This document shows, piece by piece, positions 1-7,598 of a DNA stretch of 64,000 bases (its first letter is position 1; each line of letters begins with the position of its first letter). Source of the stretch: an uncultured Bacteroidales bacterium (GTDB lineage Bacteria; Bacteroidota; Bacteroidia; Bacteroidales; Paludibacteraceae). The stretch is from assembly GCA_900316005.1 (NCBI GenBank), contig ONBH01000005.1:1-64000 (forward strand). Reading direction: 5' to 3'. A program made the translations under genes and the position numbers. Under the pieces are notes generated by a model, which saw nothing but the letters and a program-made list of their open reading frames with translations, made no database searches and was not told the DNA's origin.

Positions 1-629
1 GTGACGAAATGTCCGCCTTTTTCCCATACAAGTGTGCAGTTGTCTGCGCCGATGGTGCGCTGCAGATGGTCGTATTCCCAGCGGATGTTATTGCCAACCT
101 GTGCGATGGCTTTATTCTTCGTGATTTCCTCGCGGTCGCCGAGACTAAGATAGACATACCGTGCATATACGTCATGCGCATCGGAGAAGCCTTTCCATGC
201 CACAATCCAAAGCGATGGAGACGCAGCAGCAACGGCATCAAAGCATTCCTCTTTGCAAACTGCCCAGCGTGCAAATAGACCGGCCAAGGAATATCCGCCC
301 AACACAACAGGCATCTTGCCGTAACGCTCAAATATGTATGGCATCAGTTGCTCTGTGATATAGCCCAACGTCTCAAAGGAATGGTCACCAACCGATTTGC
401 GTGGAGAGATATTCTGGTCATGCCACGGCGTTAGTTCTTCCTCCCAATCGCTTATCGCAAAACCGGCAAAAACAAATGGTACATGAACCGCTTCTCGGAT
501 CGCCTCTATCTCCGCATCCAGCGTAGCATTCTCGTGCTCGCCCACCGGCTGAATGAGCAGTACTTCCGGTTGGTAGTCGCTTTCGTATAGCAGGCACTTA
601 CGACCGTTGACGGTAATTTCTTTTCTCAT
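1..629 (-). CDS. Alpha/beta hydrolase, esterase-like (3' end cut by the window edge)
   Basis: The minus-strand frame is open from an ATG at 629 to the window edge, giving 209 codons. The protein has a nucleophile elbow GYSLAG with the serine near residue 114 and an acidic LSLGDRE segment near residue 158. A KGGHF motif at the very end would supply the catalytic histidine, so only a short C-terminus is missing. This arrangement is typical of esterase-D-like or Fes-like alpha/beta hydrolases. There is no signal peptide, so it should be cytoplasmic. The substrate is not visible. The hydrolase fold is fairly certain; the exact family is not. Confidence 0.75.
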   Translation of the reverse strand, partial: MRKEITVNGRKCLLYESDYQPEVLLIQPVGEHENATLDAEIEAIREAVHVPFVFAGFAISDWEEELTPWHDQNISPRKSVGDHSFETLGYITEQLMPYIFERYGKMPVVLGGYSLAGLFARWAVCKEECFDAVAAASPSLWIVAWKGFSDAHDVYARYVYLSLGDREEITKNKAIAQVGNNIRWEYDHLQRTIGADNCTLVWEKGGHFV

Positions 630-636
630 CTATTCA

Positions 637-768
637 TTATTTATCAGATCCTATCGGTCGGAACTGTTCTTGCTCCTCGCTATAGACATAACCGGCTTCG
701 CGAAGAATGGCTTTGATCTTCTCCGGCTCGGTATTAAAGTTATAGCTCAACGATTCGAGCGAGTCAAA
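637..768 (-). pseudogene. C-terminal stub resembling a DUF4250 protein
   Basis: After an in-frame TAA the minus strand encodes 43 residues ending GYVYSEEQEQF then a short tail. The pattern of an SLE-type segment, an I..IL...GY.Y core and a final QF resembles the C-terminal two thirds of the small DUF4250 proteins (about 55 residues) of Bacteroidetes and Firmicutes. The usual N-terminus (LP.DP.ML..F.N..LRD) and a start codon are missing. It lies directly behind the gene stub at 778-900, as if a deletion joined two genes. The family assignment is from memory of the motif and is tentative. Confidence 0.45.
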
Positions 769-777
769 TTACTCATC

Positions 778-900
778 CTAAGCAACATATTGATGCTCGA
801 TACTAAAATGGAGCACTTTCTCTACTTGCGGCGTGCGCAGCAGTTCGAGCATCACGCCTTCGCCCACATAACCTGTGGCACCTGTTAGAATGATTTTCAT
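778..900 (-). pseudogene. N-terminal stub of an NAD(P)-binding epimerase/NmrA-like protein
   Basis: An ATG at 900 opens a 40-residue frame starting MKIILTGATGYVGEGV, the glycine-rich Rossmann nucleotide-binding motif (GATGYVG) of extended or atypical short-chain dehydrogenases and NmrA-like proteins. It stops at 778 after about 15 percent of the usual length, and no continuation is visible in any frame. Short but unambiguous in type; it is a truncated remnant beside other stubs. Confidence 0.7.
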
Positions 901-904
901 ATAG

Positions 905-1429
905 TTATTTTATCTCTTGTAATTCTCCTGTACCGCGGACGGTCACATCTTTGGGGATGAGCGGATGCGTTTGGATGGTCTTGACGGTCTTGCGGACGGA
1001 TGTCTCGGTGTCGCGGAAGCCTTCGAGCCAATGGTTGAGGTCAATGCCGCACTCACGAATGGTATTGAGCGTTTCATCTTTGATGCCACGCGCTTTCATG
1101 ACGTGGTGGAAATGTGCATAACTCATGTGACATGCGCCGCATTGCGAGTGTGCAACCACCATGATTTCCTCTACTCCAAGTTCATAGATCGCTACTATCA
1201 GGCTGCGCATCGCCGAGTCAAAGGGCGTGATGATGAGTCCGCCTGCGTTCTTGATGATCTTGGCATCGCCGTTCTTGAGCCCCAGCGCTGCCGGAAGTAG
1301 TTCAGTGAGACGCGTGTCCATACAAGTTAGTACCGCCAGTTTCTTGTCCGGATACTTGTCGGTGATGTACTGCTCGTAGCTTTTTTGTGCCACGAAGGAG
1401 CGGTTGTAATCAATAATCTGATCTATCAT
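905..1429 (-). CDS. Beta-class carbonic anhydrase
   Basis: This 174-residue protein reversibly hydrates CO2 to bicarbonate in the cytoplasm. The zinc ligands are visible as CMDTR (Cys36, with the Asp38/Arg40 dyad) and HSQCGAC (His94, Cys97), and the NAGG stretch lies at 61-64. Length fits the short beta-class enzymes. The frame is open further upstream to 1540, but that extension looks like a piece of a GNAT protein, so the start MIDQIIDYN at 1429 is preferred. It is the only intact gene among the stubs between 637 and 1673. Confidence 0.9.
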   Translation of the reverse strand: MIDQIIDYNRSFVAQKSYEQYITDKYPDKKLAVLTCMDTRLTELLPAALGLKNGDAKIIKNAGGLIITPFDSAMRSLIVAIYELGVEEIMVVAHSQCGACHMSYAHFHHVMKARGIKDETLNTIRECGIDLNHWLEGFRDTETSVRKTVKTIQTHPLIPKDVTVRGTGELQEIK

Positions 1430-1540
1430 AATCACTATATTTTTATTCTTGTCTTTGGGTATGCCTATTACCGGCATGATAGCAGGGATGTCATCATATG
1501 TCGCAAGTCGGATGGTCGGCAATAGTCTGTTCAAACTCAT
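1430..1540 (-). pseudogene. GNAT acetyltransferase N-terminal fragment fused in frame ahead of carbonic anhydrase
   Basis: The in-frame extension upstream of the carbonic anhydrase reads IRLATYDDIPAIMPVI, the beta1-alpha1 opening of a GNAT N-acetyltransferase, then runs straight into carbonic anhydrase sequence. No acetyl-CoA binding loop follows. It is best read as a deletion junction joining the first about 20 codons of a lost GNAT gene to the region before the anhydrase. If the upstream ATG were used, the anhydrase would carry this 37-residue tail. Confidence 0.55.
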
Positions 1541-1673
1541 CCGGCGTCACGGTCGGATACTTCGGTGCACATGCTGCAAAAAGCATTGTGCTAATGGCAG
1601 TAAAAAACTTTCTCATACTTATTAGATCGCTAATTCTCCGCTGCGCATCGATTATCGCTTCCTCGATCTTCAT
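1494..1673 (-). pseudogene. Truncated rhodanese-type lipoprotein
   Basis: In a different frame from the GNAT fragment, the minus strand encodes 59 residues from ATG 1673, or 40 from the ATG at 1616. The latter begins with a lipoprotein-like signal (MRKFFTAISTMLFAAC) followed by YPTVTPDEFEQTIAD, the start of a rhodanese-like domain, and stops at 1494 before the catalytic loop. The upstream ATG overlaps the stop of the YbjQ gene (TAATG), which may couple translation. The rhodanese reading rests on about 15 residues. Confidence 0.5.
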
Positions 1674-1993
1674 TAGTCAATCACAACGGCAGTGCCGCTG
1701 ATGGATATCATAATCATGCTGTTGGCTTGACCCATCGTCTCATAGCCAAAGCTAACGCCCACGATGGCATTGGCGCCTAATTTCTCGGCGCGCTCGCGCA
1801 TTTCTTTCTGCGCTGTCTCGCGTCCTTCCAGCATAGCTTTTTCGTAACTGTCGGTACGTCCTCCAAAGAAATCACGAAGCGATGCGCCAAAGTCCTTCAG
1901 GAAGTTCATGCCGAAGATAACCTCTCCGGAAACAAGACCTTTGTACTCCTTAATGGTGTGACCCTCAATGGTCGGTGTGGTGGTAACTATCAT
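1673..1993 (-). CDS. YbjQ/UPF0145 family protein (DUF74)
   Basis: This small cytoplasmic protein of 106 residues aligns from memory with E. coli YbjQ along its whole length. It has TTPTIEG at the start, GEVIFG, a DFFGGR segment, EKLGANAIVGV and the C-terminal ISGTAV. YbjQ-like proteins form pentameric rings and have been called heavy-metal-binding, but no activity is established. An in-frame TTG at 2002 would add three residues; the ATG at 1993 matches the family start. Confidence 0.9.
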   Translation of the reverse strand: MIVTTTPTIEGHTIKEYKGLVSGEVIFGMNFLKDFGASLRDFFGGRTDSYEKAMLEGRETAQKEMRERAEKLGANAIVGVSFGYETMGQANSMIMISISGTAVVID

Positions 1994-1998
1994 ATCCG

Positions 1999-2255
1999 TC
2001 AAAATTCAAATCGTTCTAATTTCATTTGTCCGCAAGCCTCTATCTCGGCTACGTATTTCTTGAACTCCGGCGTAGCGGAGTGAAGGTCGAGCGAAGCTTG
2101 ATCCTTCCAAGTTTCGCAAATCATATCTGGAATACATCATAAGCGATGCACCCGGCATGATTGCGGGACTTCTCGGTTAGAGCTACTGCAGCACGCAGAG
2201 CGTCATTGTACTTTGCCGCGTCTGCGGCCTGAAAAAAGCAATTTAAGCGTATCAT
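1999..2255 (-). pseudogene. Antibiotic biosynthesis monooxygenase (ABM) domain protein, frameshifted
   Basis: From ATG 2255 the minus strand reads an ABM-type ferredoxin-like domain through NHAGCIAYDVFQ and then hits a stop. In another frame the typical second half follows at once: MICETWKDQASLDLHSATPEF, ending at 1999. About five to eight residues that normally separate these blocks are missing, so a small deletion caused both the gap and the frameshift. Intact homologues are about 95 residues. Confidence 0.7.
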
Positions 2256-2318
2256 ATTATTTGGTATATTTAGCGTGTAATTTACCGCTGGTCATAGCTA
2301 TTGGTTGTTAAAGTAAAA

Positions 2319-2771
2319 TCACTCTTTGTTTTCAGCTGCTTTTCTCTCCAACATCCCTTTTCTGCGAACCTCGTATTGTTCGCGATTCCATTGATCCAAC
2401 TGCTCTTGCGTTGGGGCAACGTCCTTCATCGCTTCGAAAAGTGTATCAATATGCTTTGCAAATCTCCAACCGTTTTCATTAAGGGTGAAGTTGTGGGTCA
2501 CTTTAGAACCATCCTTAGGATCATTATCCCGCCAAGGTTCTACATCGCCGAACACAGTCAGGTAATTATTCTCGAAAATCTGCTCAGTAATAGAGCTATT
2601 CTCTTCGAATGCTCCTCCGATTGGACCAACATCCATCATATCAGCTGTACCACCTGCTTGCGCAGCGGCACGTACAAAAACCATAGCTTGTGCAAACATG
2701 TCGAATGCAGTAACTCTGTTTAGCATCTGCATGACGAATGCATCCATCATTTTAATGTCATTCTTTTCCAT
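2319..2771 (-). CDS. Hypothetical protein, 150 residues
   Basis: I do not recognise this protein. It lacks a signal peptide and transmembrane segments. The N-terminal half is rich in Met, Ala and Phe (DMFAQAMVFVRAAAQ), the middle is acidic with Asn and Asp, and the C-terminal third is a charged helix with many Glu, Gln, Arg and Lys. It is the first intact gene after the stubs and is followed by a small cysteine-rich gene on the same strand. Codon use looks normal and there is no competing frame. Confidence 0.6.
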   Translation of the reverse strand: MEKNDIKMMDAFVMQMLNRVTAFDMFAQAMVFVRAAAQAGGTADMMDVGPIGGAFEENSSITEQIFENNYLTVFGDVEPWRDNDPKDGSKVTHNFTLNENGWRFAKHIDTLFEAMKDVAPTQEQLDQWNREQYEVRRKGMLERKAAENKE

Positions 2772-2797
2772 ATTGTGATTTTATTTTAATTCAAAAC

Positions 2798-2953
2798 TTA
2801 TTTCTCCCATTCAATTCCCCGCAAGCAGGCGGGGAGTTTGGTTCCTGCGGCTTTGTGGTGAGCGACGCAGGCACAACAGAGACCGTGACGCGGACAGTCT
2901 TTAGGACAAGGGCAATCTATGTGATTATGTGGGCAGGGCATGGTAGTAATCAT
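2798..2953 (-). CDS. Small cysteine-rich protein (DUF6485-like)
   Basis: This 51-residue protein carries CPHNHIDCPCPKDC, a GLCCACVAHHK block and a final LPACLRG. Eight cysteines with paired histidines suggest a metal-binding knuckle. The pattern (CPC...C.R.G.CC.CV..H....LPAC) matches small Bacteroidetes proteins I know as DUF6485; function unknown. The start (ATG 2953 or 2941) lies inside the 3' end of the transposase gene, so the two genes overlap by about 29 bases. Confidence 0.65.
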   Translation of the reverse strand: MITTMPCPHNHIDCPCPKDCPRHGLCCACVAHHKAAGTKLPACLRGIEWEK

Positions 2954-4007
2954 TAGTTTTGTTTTGCCCCGAATCGGATTCGGGAGCAAATGACAAAGTG
3001 CATATCTCTTCTGTCATTTGGTTCATGGCGACGCATTCTGCGCGGGTGACATGGCGTTTGGAGGGATCGTACTCCCATGGGCTGAGGATAAGGACACGCC
3101 CGGCGGCAACGGCATCGAACAAACCGTCGCTGGGCTTGTAGTAATCCCGGAAACCATTATCCGCTATATAGATGATGGGATGTTCCTCTGCGAGAAGAAC
3201 CATCATCACCTCTTTCTCTTTGTCGGAGATGAACGGCGAGACCATCACCGCTCCCTGACGGGCAGCTACTACACAGCCGTTCATATAATCGCGTAGCCGT
3301 TTGTTATCGCCGTGCATCGCTTCGTCTATCATCGTCCGGCGGACATGCACAGGCGTAAATCGGGCGGCTTGTAGCAGCTTGGCATTACCGATGCCGCGGT
3401 ACTTCCGTCCGGCTATCTCTATATCCTTTTGCACGCTGAAGAACCCCGGCATGAGTTTCTTTGTCGCCAGCCGCTGGGGGTTCATATCTATATAGCGGAT
3501 GGTGGTGGGTAGCTGGCGGCGTTGTCCCATCGGGCGGATGAAGGGCATCTCGGTAAAGATCGGCGGGAGCGCATCATAGCGCTCTGCGCCTATCTCGTCG
3601 CGGAGCGTCTTGAATTTTTCTTGGTAGTTCTCCCGAATTAAATTCGGGACAAAAGAAGAAAAACGCCCCATCTTTTTCACCTCTTGCCAGAATCCTCTCA
3701 CGGCAGAGGCGATGCCTCGTGGCATCTCTTGCCGGACATACCAGATGGCATGCAGATGGTCGGGCATGAGACAATAATGGAGAATCTGAATCTCAGGATA
3801 AAAAGAAGGGAGATTCTTCTGAATATCCAAAATCGCCATCCCCAAATCGCTATACTCCACTATGGCTTGTTTAGGATCATTATCCGGAATGAGGAGGGAG
3901 CCTAACAACGGCTCACGCGACGGAATCGTCATCGTGATATGGTATAGCCCGGCGCCTTTCCATGCCGTTCCGGGTTCCTGCCAATGCCATGTGTCGTGAT
4001 TAGCCAT
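2925..4007 (-). CDS. REP-associated tyrosine transposase (IS200-like, RAYT family)
   Basis: This 360-residue protein has the Y1 single-strand transposase signature: GLYHITMTI near the start, the metal-binding HUH-type motif in YCLMPDHLHAIWY (about 78-90), and the RYIDMNPQR block that follows the usual catalytic tyrosine region. It is longer than IS200 TnpA and unaccompanied by tnpB, as expected for RAYT proteins, which act on REP palindromes. Two 17-bp palindromes occur inside the gene and two more just upstream of it. The last about 15 codons overlap one palindrome and the next gene, so the natural C-terminus may be earlier. Confidence 0.8.
   Translation of the reverse strand: MANHDTWHWQEPGTAWKGAGLYHITMTIPSREPLLGSLLIPDNDPKQAIVEYSDLGMAILDIQKNLPSFYPEIQILHYCLMPDHLHAIWYVRQEMPRGIASAVRGFWQEVKKMGRFSSFVPNLIRENYQEKFKTLRDEIGAERYDALPPIFTEMPFIRPMGQRRQLPTTIRYIDMNPQRLATKKLMPGFFSVQKDIEIAGRKYRGIGNAKLLQAARFTPVHVRRTMIDEAMHGDNKRLRDYMNGCVVAARQGAVMVSPFISDKEKEVMMVLLAEEHPIIYIADNGFRDYYKPSDGLFDAVAAGRVLILSPWEYDPSKRHVTRAECVAMNQMTEEICTLSFAPESDSGQNKTNDYYHALPT
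2968..2984. repeat. REP-like palindrome 1 (8+1+8)
   Basis: The sequence CCCGAATC-G-GATTCGGG is a perfect 8-bp inverted repeat around one base. It lies in the 3' end of the RAYT gene, where it encodes a PESDSG-type tail. A second member with the same arms except the innermost base lies at 3632-3648. Confidence 0.8.
3632..3648. repeat. REP-like palindrome 2 (8+1+8)
   Basis: CCCGAATT-A-AATTCGGG is a perfect 17-bp palindrome inside the RAYT coding region, read in frame as part of a FVPNLIRE segment. It shares the CCCGAAT arm with the palindrome at 2968. Confidence 0.8.
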
Positions 4008-4058
4008 GTCTATTCTCCCTTTTGTGTTTCGTTTTGCTTATTCCTTCTTCTTCCCTTC

Positions 4059-4131
4059 CAGGGCAATGCCGTTGCCCGCTCATTTCTCCCAATCTCCTTC
4101 TTCTTTTTCCAGGGCAATGCCATTGCCCGCT
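4059..4131. repeat. Two direct copies of a palindromic REP-like unit upstream of the RAYT gene
   Basis: The unit CCAGGGCAATGCC(G/A)TTGCCCGCT occurs at 4059-4080 and again at 4110-4131. Each contains a 17-bp palindrome (4061-4077 with one G-T mismatch, 4112-4128 perfect, arms GGGCAATG). The copies sit between the RAYT start and the downstream remnant, where REP substrates of RAYT transposases are expected. Confidence 0.75.
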
Positions 4132-4138
4132 CCTTATA

Positions 4139-5023
4139 TTACGCCGCGAGCCAGCCGTAGCCTTGCACCGCCATGTCGATGAAATGATTTAGCAGGAGCG
4201 TGGTCTTGTCGTCAAAGGCGGGTTTGTCGTAGCTCTCCGGCAGATCCTCGTTCAGAGAGGTCTTAATCAGTGACACCACTTTCTGTTTGGGCTGCTCATC
4301 TTTGTACCAATCGATGACCATGATGCGCTCTTTCTCCGCCACGAGCTTATGATAGAGGTTTTTTGCGGCAAGGATGACTTTTTGCTCCTCGGCTTTGGTC
4401 AGTTTCCTGTCCTTAATCAACAGGTCGTAAATCTCCATCTCTTCCTCGGTTAGCCCCAAGTCGGTTGTACGGGCTTGTTCTTTCTTGAGATCATCGATGA
4501 GTTGCAGCAGTTTCTCATAATAGTCTTCGTTTTCGCTTCCACCTTTGTTGTACGCATCGATATTGTTCTTGAACTGCCGCTCAGCTAACGGATGAGTGAG
4601 GTTAGCTTGGTACTCCGCAGGAGTCCAATCCATGCAGTTCGGATCGACATCCGTCCAGTGGAATCCTGCCGCGTTCGGCAAGGAGGTTACAGAAGTCGAT
4701 ACCACTCCCTCTTCTACGACACCATCTACGACATGATCTACGACAAATTGCCTAATAATAGTCAATATAAGTCTTTGTCTTTTAGTTAGTTGATCTACGA
4801 CACCATCTACGACATTTTTGGGATTCTCCGTAGTACTCTGACCACCAGTTTGACCACCTTCCTTTAGCAAGTCTAAAATAAGTTCGGTGTACTCGGGTTG
4901 GATGCTTTGCTCGGTGATGGTCGGACGAGCCCAATGGTTCTCTTCCCAGCCTTTCGCTATAATATCGGCTCCACTGCCGTATATGTGTGCGCCCTTGCAA
5001 CACGCACGCAAATTTGCGTGCAA
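4139..5023 (-). pseudogene. Chimeric remnant: Schlafen/AlbA-type ATP-binding protein C-terminus joined to HsdR C-terminus
   Basis: The 294-codon frame starts only at a TTG that lies inside the promoter -7 element, so it has no credible start. Residues 13-110 (YGSGADIIAKGWEE, then LTKRQRLILTIIR) look like the C-terminal helix and winged helix of AlbA_2/Schlafen-type ATP-binding proteins. From about residue 125 on (DWTPAEYQANLTHPLAE, LGLTEEEMEIYDLL, DWYKDEQPKQKVVSLIK, YDKPAFDDK) it matches the C-terminal helical domain of type I restriction subunit HsdR. The junction carries a VVDGVV micro-repeat. It is a decayed fusion of two lost genes. Confidence 0.65.
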
Positions 5024-5051
5024 AGGTACAAAAAAAATCTGATATATGCAA
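5021..5051 (-). promoter_or_regulatory. Bacteroidota promoter reading leftward
   Basis: The -7 element TACCTTTG (5021-5028) has TTG of a -33 element (TTGCATATATCA) exactly 20 bases upstream. Immediately downstream lies a perfect palindrome GCACGCAAATTTGCGTGC at about 5005-5022. The promoter now drives only the chimeric remnant. Confidence 0.75.
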
Positions 5052-5187
5052 ACTTTTTTAATGAATAATGAATAATGAATAATGAATATCTGAATTTTTT
5101 GGCAATCGGACTTTCAATTATATCCTCGAAAATGCCTCGGGATTGGTTCGAAAATGTCTCGGGATTGTCTCGAGAACGGTTCGGTTC
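5049..5187. repeat. 139-bp dispersed repeat, copy A
   Basis: This segment is nearly identical to the reverse complement of 29060-29198 over 139 bases. It contains ATGAATAATGAAT repeats, then GGCAATCGGACTTTCAATTA, then TCG-rich blocks of the type TCGGGATTGGTTCG. In both places the repeat ends at the -33 element of a promoter pointing away from it. Confidence 0.9.
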
Positions 5188-5475
5188 ACTCTCGCAAATA
5201 TATTCACTCAGAATAGGTCTAAAAATGGTCCGAGATTGGTTCGAGATTTCTTCGGGGTTTCCTCGGGAATGGCTCGGTGAAGTCGGAGAAATTTTTTAAG
5301 GATTTTAAGCTTCCCAATAGCATCACAAAAAAACACTTTGATTTCGGGTGCCGCAATGCCAAAGTCAGGAAATTGGACACCTCCGATCAATAATCTACCA
5401 AAGGTTAAAAGTTATATTGATCGAATTCTCGTTGCTTACGCGACGAGCAGCCAACGAATATAGGGGAGTGGAGGT
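5188..5475. other. Intergenic stretch with no recognisable gene
   Basis: It begins with further degenerate TCGGG/GGTTCG words continuing the neighbouring repeat. A short minus-strand frame (GVQFPDFGIAAPEIKVFF, near 5330-5390) is too short and lacks a start context. A hairpin-like word GCTTACGCGACGAGC lies near 5435. I see no promoter or RNA gene. Confidence 0.5.
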
Positions 5476-6585
5476 TTAATTGCAAGAAAGTTGCTTGCGG
5501 AAATCCTTGGATAGGGCGTTGCGATTGAGGAAGAGATAAGTGGTATTCAGCATCATATAATCACGCGACATATACCAGATACCATTGTAATCACCCTGCG
5601 GTCCCCATGAGTTTTTCACCATATAATAGGGTTTTCCCTGTTCGTCAACAGCCTTGCCGAAGATAAGCATCACATGGTCGTAGGTGAATCGCCAGTCGTC
5701 CCATTGCTCCTGACGCAATTGCTGGGTGGGTATCACGCTATCGGGCAGGGACGCCAGTCCTGTTCGCGAGAAACGCCCCGATACGTCACCACCCCAAGCC
5801 ACGGTATAACCGGCCTCCAAGGCTTGGTCCAGGATGTCCATCAGCTGTTCGATGGGAATGTTGTAGCTGGGTTTGAGCCTCCATTTGTAGAGCGCCTCGA
5901 TGACAAACCATTGGTTGAACGGATGATGGGTATAACTGGTCAGAGAAACATAGTCATCCAGATTCAGTCCGAGGCTTTCGGCAAAGGATTTGGGCGTGTA
6001 GGTTTGTCCCTCATATTCAAATGAATCGGGGCAACGTCCGATGTATTTCTCGATGATATTCAGGACGCTATCCTGCCAATGTTCCATGGGTGCTTTGGCA
6101 TCTTTGCGGGCAATCTTACTAACCATTTCCTCCAGTTCGGGCATGAACTCACGGAAGTTAGCCAACACGTCTCCTACCAACGAACCGGGAGCGGGCATGG
6201 CGTCCTCGGGGCAGATGCCGTAGCGGCGAATGACCTCCAATACATCATCGCAGGAGCCGCCCTGTGAAAATTGGCTATAGCCGTGCATGCGCACATAATG
6301 CGTGGCGCAATCCATATAGTCTCTGTTCGCTACGAACATCTCACAGAGGTCATAGACCTTGCCGGTCTTGCGGAGTATCTCACTCTCGAAGAATCCGATT
6401 GTGCCGTAGTCCCAGCACGTGCCGCTGCGGTATTGATTTTTGACAGAGGTTATTGGGACTTCCTTGATTGTGGTAAAGGTTTTCTTTTCTCCCCAAGACT
6501 CTGCGCCCTTCTGTAGGTCTTCCTGTGCCATGGCTGACGGAATGAGCAGCACAGTAGTTACAATAAAAGATAGTAGTTGTTTCAT
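5476..6585 (-). CDS. Secreted C1-family (papain-fold) cysteine peptidase, bleomycin-hydrolase-like
   Basis: The 369-residue protein begins with a signal peptide (MKQLLSFIVTTVLLIPSAMAQ), placing it in the periplasm or beyond. The C1B catalytic set is complete: the oxyanion Gln and nucleophile Cys in QYRSGTCWDYG near residues 51-58, His in TYDHVMLIFG near 310, and Asn in KNSWG near 329. Bacteroidetes encode several exported PepC-like aminopeptidases of this length. It follows the ferrodoxin gene by about 10 bases on the same strand, probably cotranscribed. Confidence 0.85.
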   Translation of the reverse strand: MKQLLSFIVTTVLLIPSAMAQEDLQKGAESWGEKKTFTTIKEVPITSVKNQYRSGTCWDYGTIGFFESEILRKTGKVYDLCEMFVANRDYMDCATHYVRMHGYSQFSQGGSCDDVLEVIRRYGICPEDAMPAPGSLVGDVLANFREFMPELEEMVSKIARKDAKAPMEHWQDSVLNIIEKYIGRCPDSFEYEGQTYTPKSFAESLGLNLDDYVSLTSYTHHPFNQWFVIEALYKWRLKPSYNIPIEQLMDILDQALEAGYTVAWGGDVSGRFSRTGLASLPDSVIPTQQLRQEQWDDWRFTYDHVMLIFGKAVDEQGKPYYMVKNSWGPQGDYNGIWYMSRDYMMLNTTYLFLNRNALSKDFRKQLSCN

Positions 6586-6594
6586 ATGTGCAGT

Positions 6595-7353
6595 TTATCG
6601 AAGAAACAAGTCCTTCAGTTTGATTTGCGGATGACGGTACTGGCGGTCAGGAAGCGTTTCGTGTCCGTTTGTCGAGACAGCCTGCTCTGCGCAGGCGTGG
6701 ACGCAAGCGAGACAGACGGTACAATGGTCGCCGAAGATGGCTTTGCGGTCCGTGAGGCGGATGTTATTCATCGGGCAGACGCGTACGCATGCATTGCATC
6801 CGATACACTTGTCGGGATTCACTTTTGGTCCCAAGTAATGAATCATGCCTTTCTCAACGGCCGGTCTGCCGAGTAGCCATGATAGCAGGCTGAACCAGCT
6901 ATAATGGAGTGTGTGGGATTGCGCTTCGATTTCGCGTATGATCTGCTCCATGCGAGCCGGAACGCGTTTGTATTTACCCAACTGCTTGTTGGGGTTTCGC
7001 CCGAATGCGAGCGCACTATTATCGGGCATACTGACCTTGTGGCTGTATGCCAGTCGGATGCCTTTGTCGCGTAATAAGCGTCTCAATACCCAAACGCAGT
7101 TGCCCGCCATGCTTCCGCAGGTGATGACCGCGAAGACGTAGGATAGGGGACTGATGTTCAAGCGCGATAGCAATTGTGGTAAAGCGGGTGGCAGATTGAA
7201 ATCATAGGTTGGGAAGACCAGTCCGATACGTTTCTCGCCCGTCAAGTCCAGCTGAACGGCTTGGGTCAGCGGCATTAGTTGTTCGTTTAGCCGTTCTGCC
7301 AGTTGTCGTGCCACGGCGAGACTGTTACCCGTTGCTGAAAAATAAAGAATCAT
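6595..7353 (-). CDS. EFR1 family ferrodoxin (flavodoxin domain plus two 4Fe-4S clusters)
   Basis: This 252-residue cytoplasmic redox protein has an N-terminal flavodoxin-like domain beginning ILYFSATGNS, the FMN phosphate-binding loop. Its C-terminus carries two cysteine sets, CIGCNACVRVCP and CTVCLACVHAC, each able to hold a 4Fe-4S cluster. Family and length fit EFRR1 (EFR1) ferrodoxins of anaerobic Bacteroidales; the electron partners are unknown. A Bacteroidota promoter lies 48 bases upstream of the start. Confidence 0.9.
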   Translation of the reverse strand: MILYFSATGNSLAVARQLAERLNEQLMPLTQAVQLDLTGEKRIGLVFPTYDFNLPPALPQLLSRLNISPLSYVFAVITCGSMAGNCVWVLRRLLRDKGIRLAYSHKVSMPDNSALAFGRNPNKQLGKYKRVPARMEQIIREIEAQSHTLHYSWFSLLSWLLGRPAVEKGMIHYLGPKVNPDKCIGCNACVRVCPMNNIRLTDRKAIFGDHCTVCLACVHACAEQAVSTNGHETLPDRQYRHPQIKLKDLFLR

Positions 7354-7400
7354 ACTGTCAAATCGTTCGGTTCAAATAAACGTGTTTGTCTTTCAAGCCG

Positions 7401-7431
7401 CAAAGGTACAACTTTTTTTTGAAATACACAA
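7401..7431 (-). promoter_or_regulatory. Promoter of the EFR1 ferrodoxin/peptidase pair
   Basis: On the minus strand, TACCTTTG (7401-7408) has TTGTGTATTTCA beginning exactly 20 bases upstream, with a T-rich spacer. Transcription would start near 7394 and give an untranslated leader of about 40 bases. Confidence 0.8.
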
Positions 7432-7511
7432 GTATTCGAAGCAAAAAGCGTGTTTTTTGTGCGATAGGTATATGTTTTATAACATATATGGCTAAAAAAA
7501 AGTCAAAAGAC

Positions 7512-7542
7512 TTGTGTATATGCGATTTTTTTTGTAATTTTG
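7512..7542 (+). promoter_or_regulatory. Promoter of the V-ATPase operon
   Basis: TTGTGTATATGC at 7512 and TAATTTTG at 7535-7542 are separated by the standard 20 bases after the TTG. Transcription would start about 50 bases before subunit E. It is divergent from the ferrodoxin promoter, with the two -33 elements about 80 bases apart. Confidence 0.8.
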
Positions 7543-7598
7543 CCGCCAAATTTAGCAATTCCATTTTTTAGCGTAAATTCATTTAAATAAAACAAGAT

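Noticed and set aside
5208-5390. A 60-codon minus-strand frame
   Set aside because: It overlaps repeat DNA, has no promoter and shows no recognisable motif.
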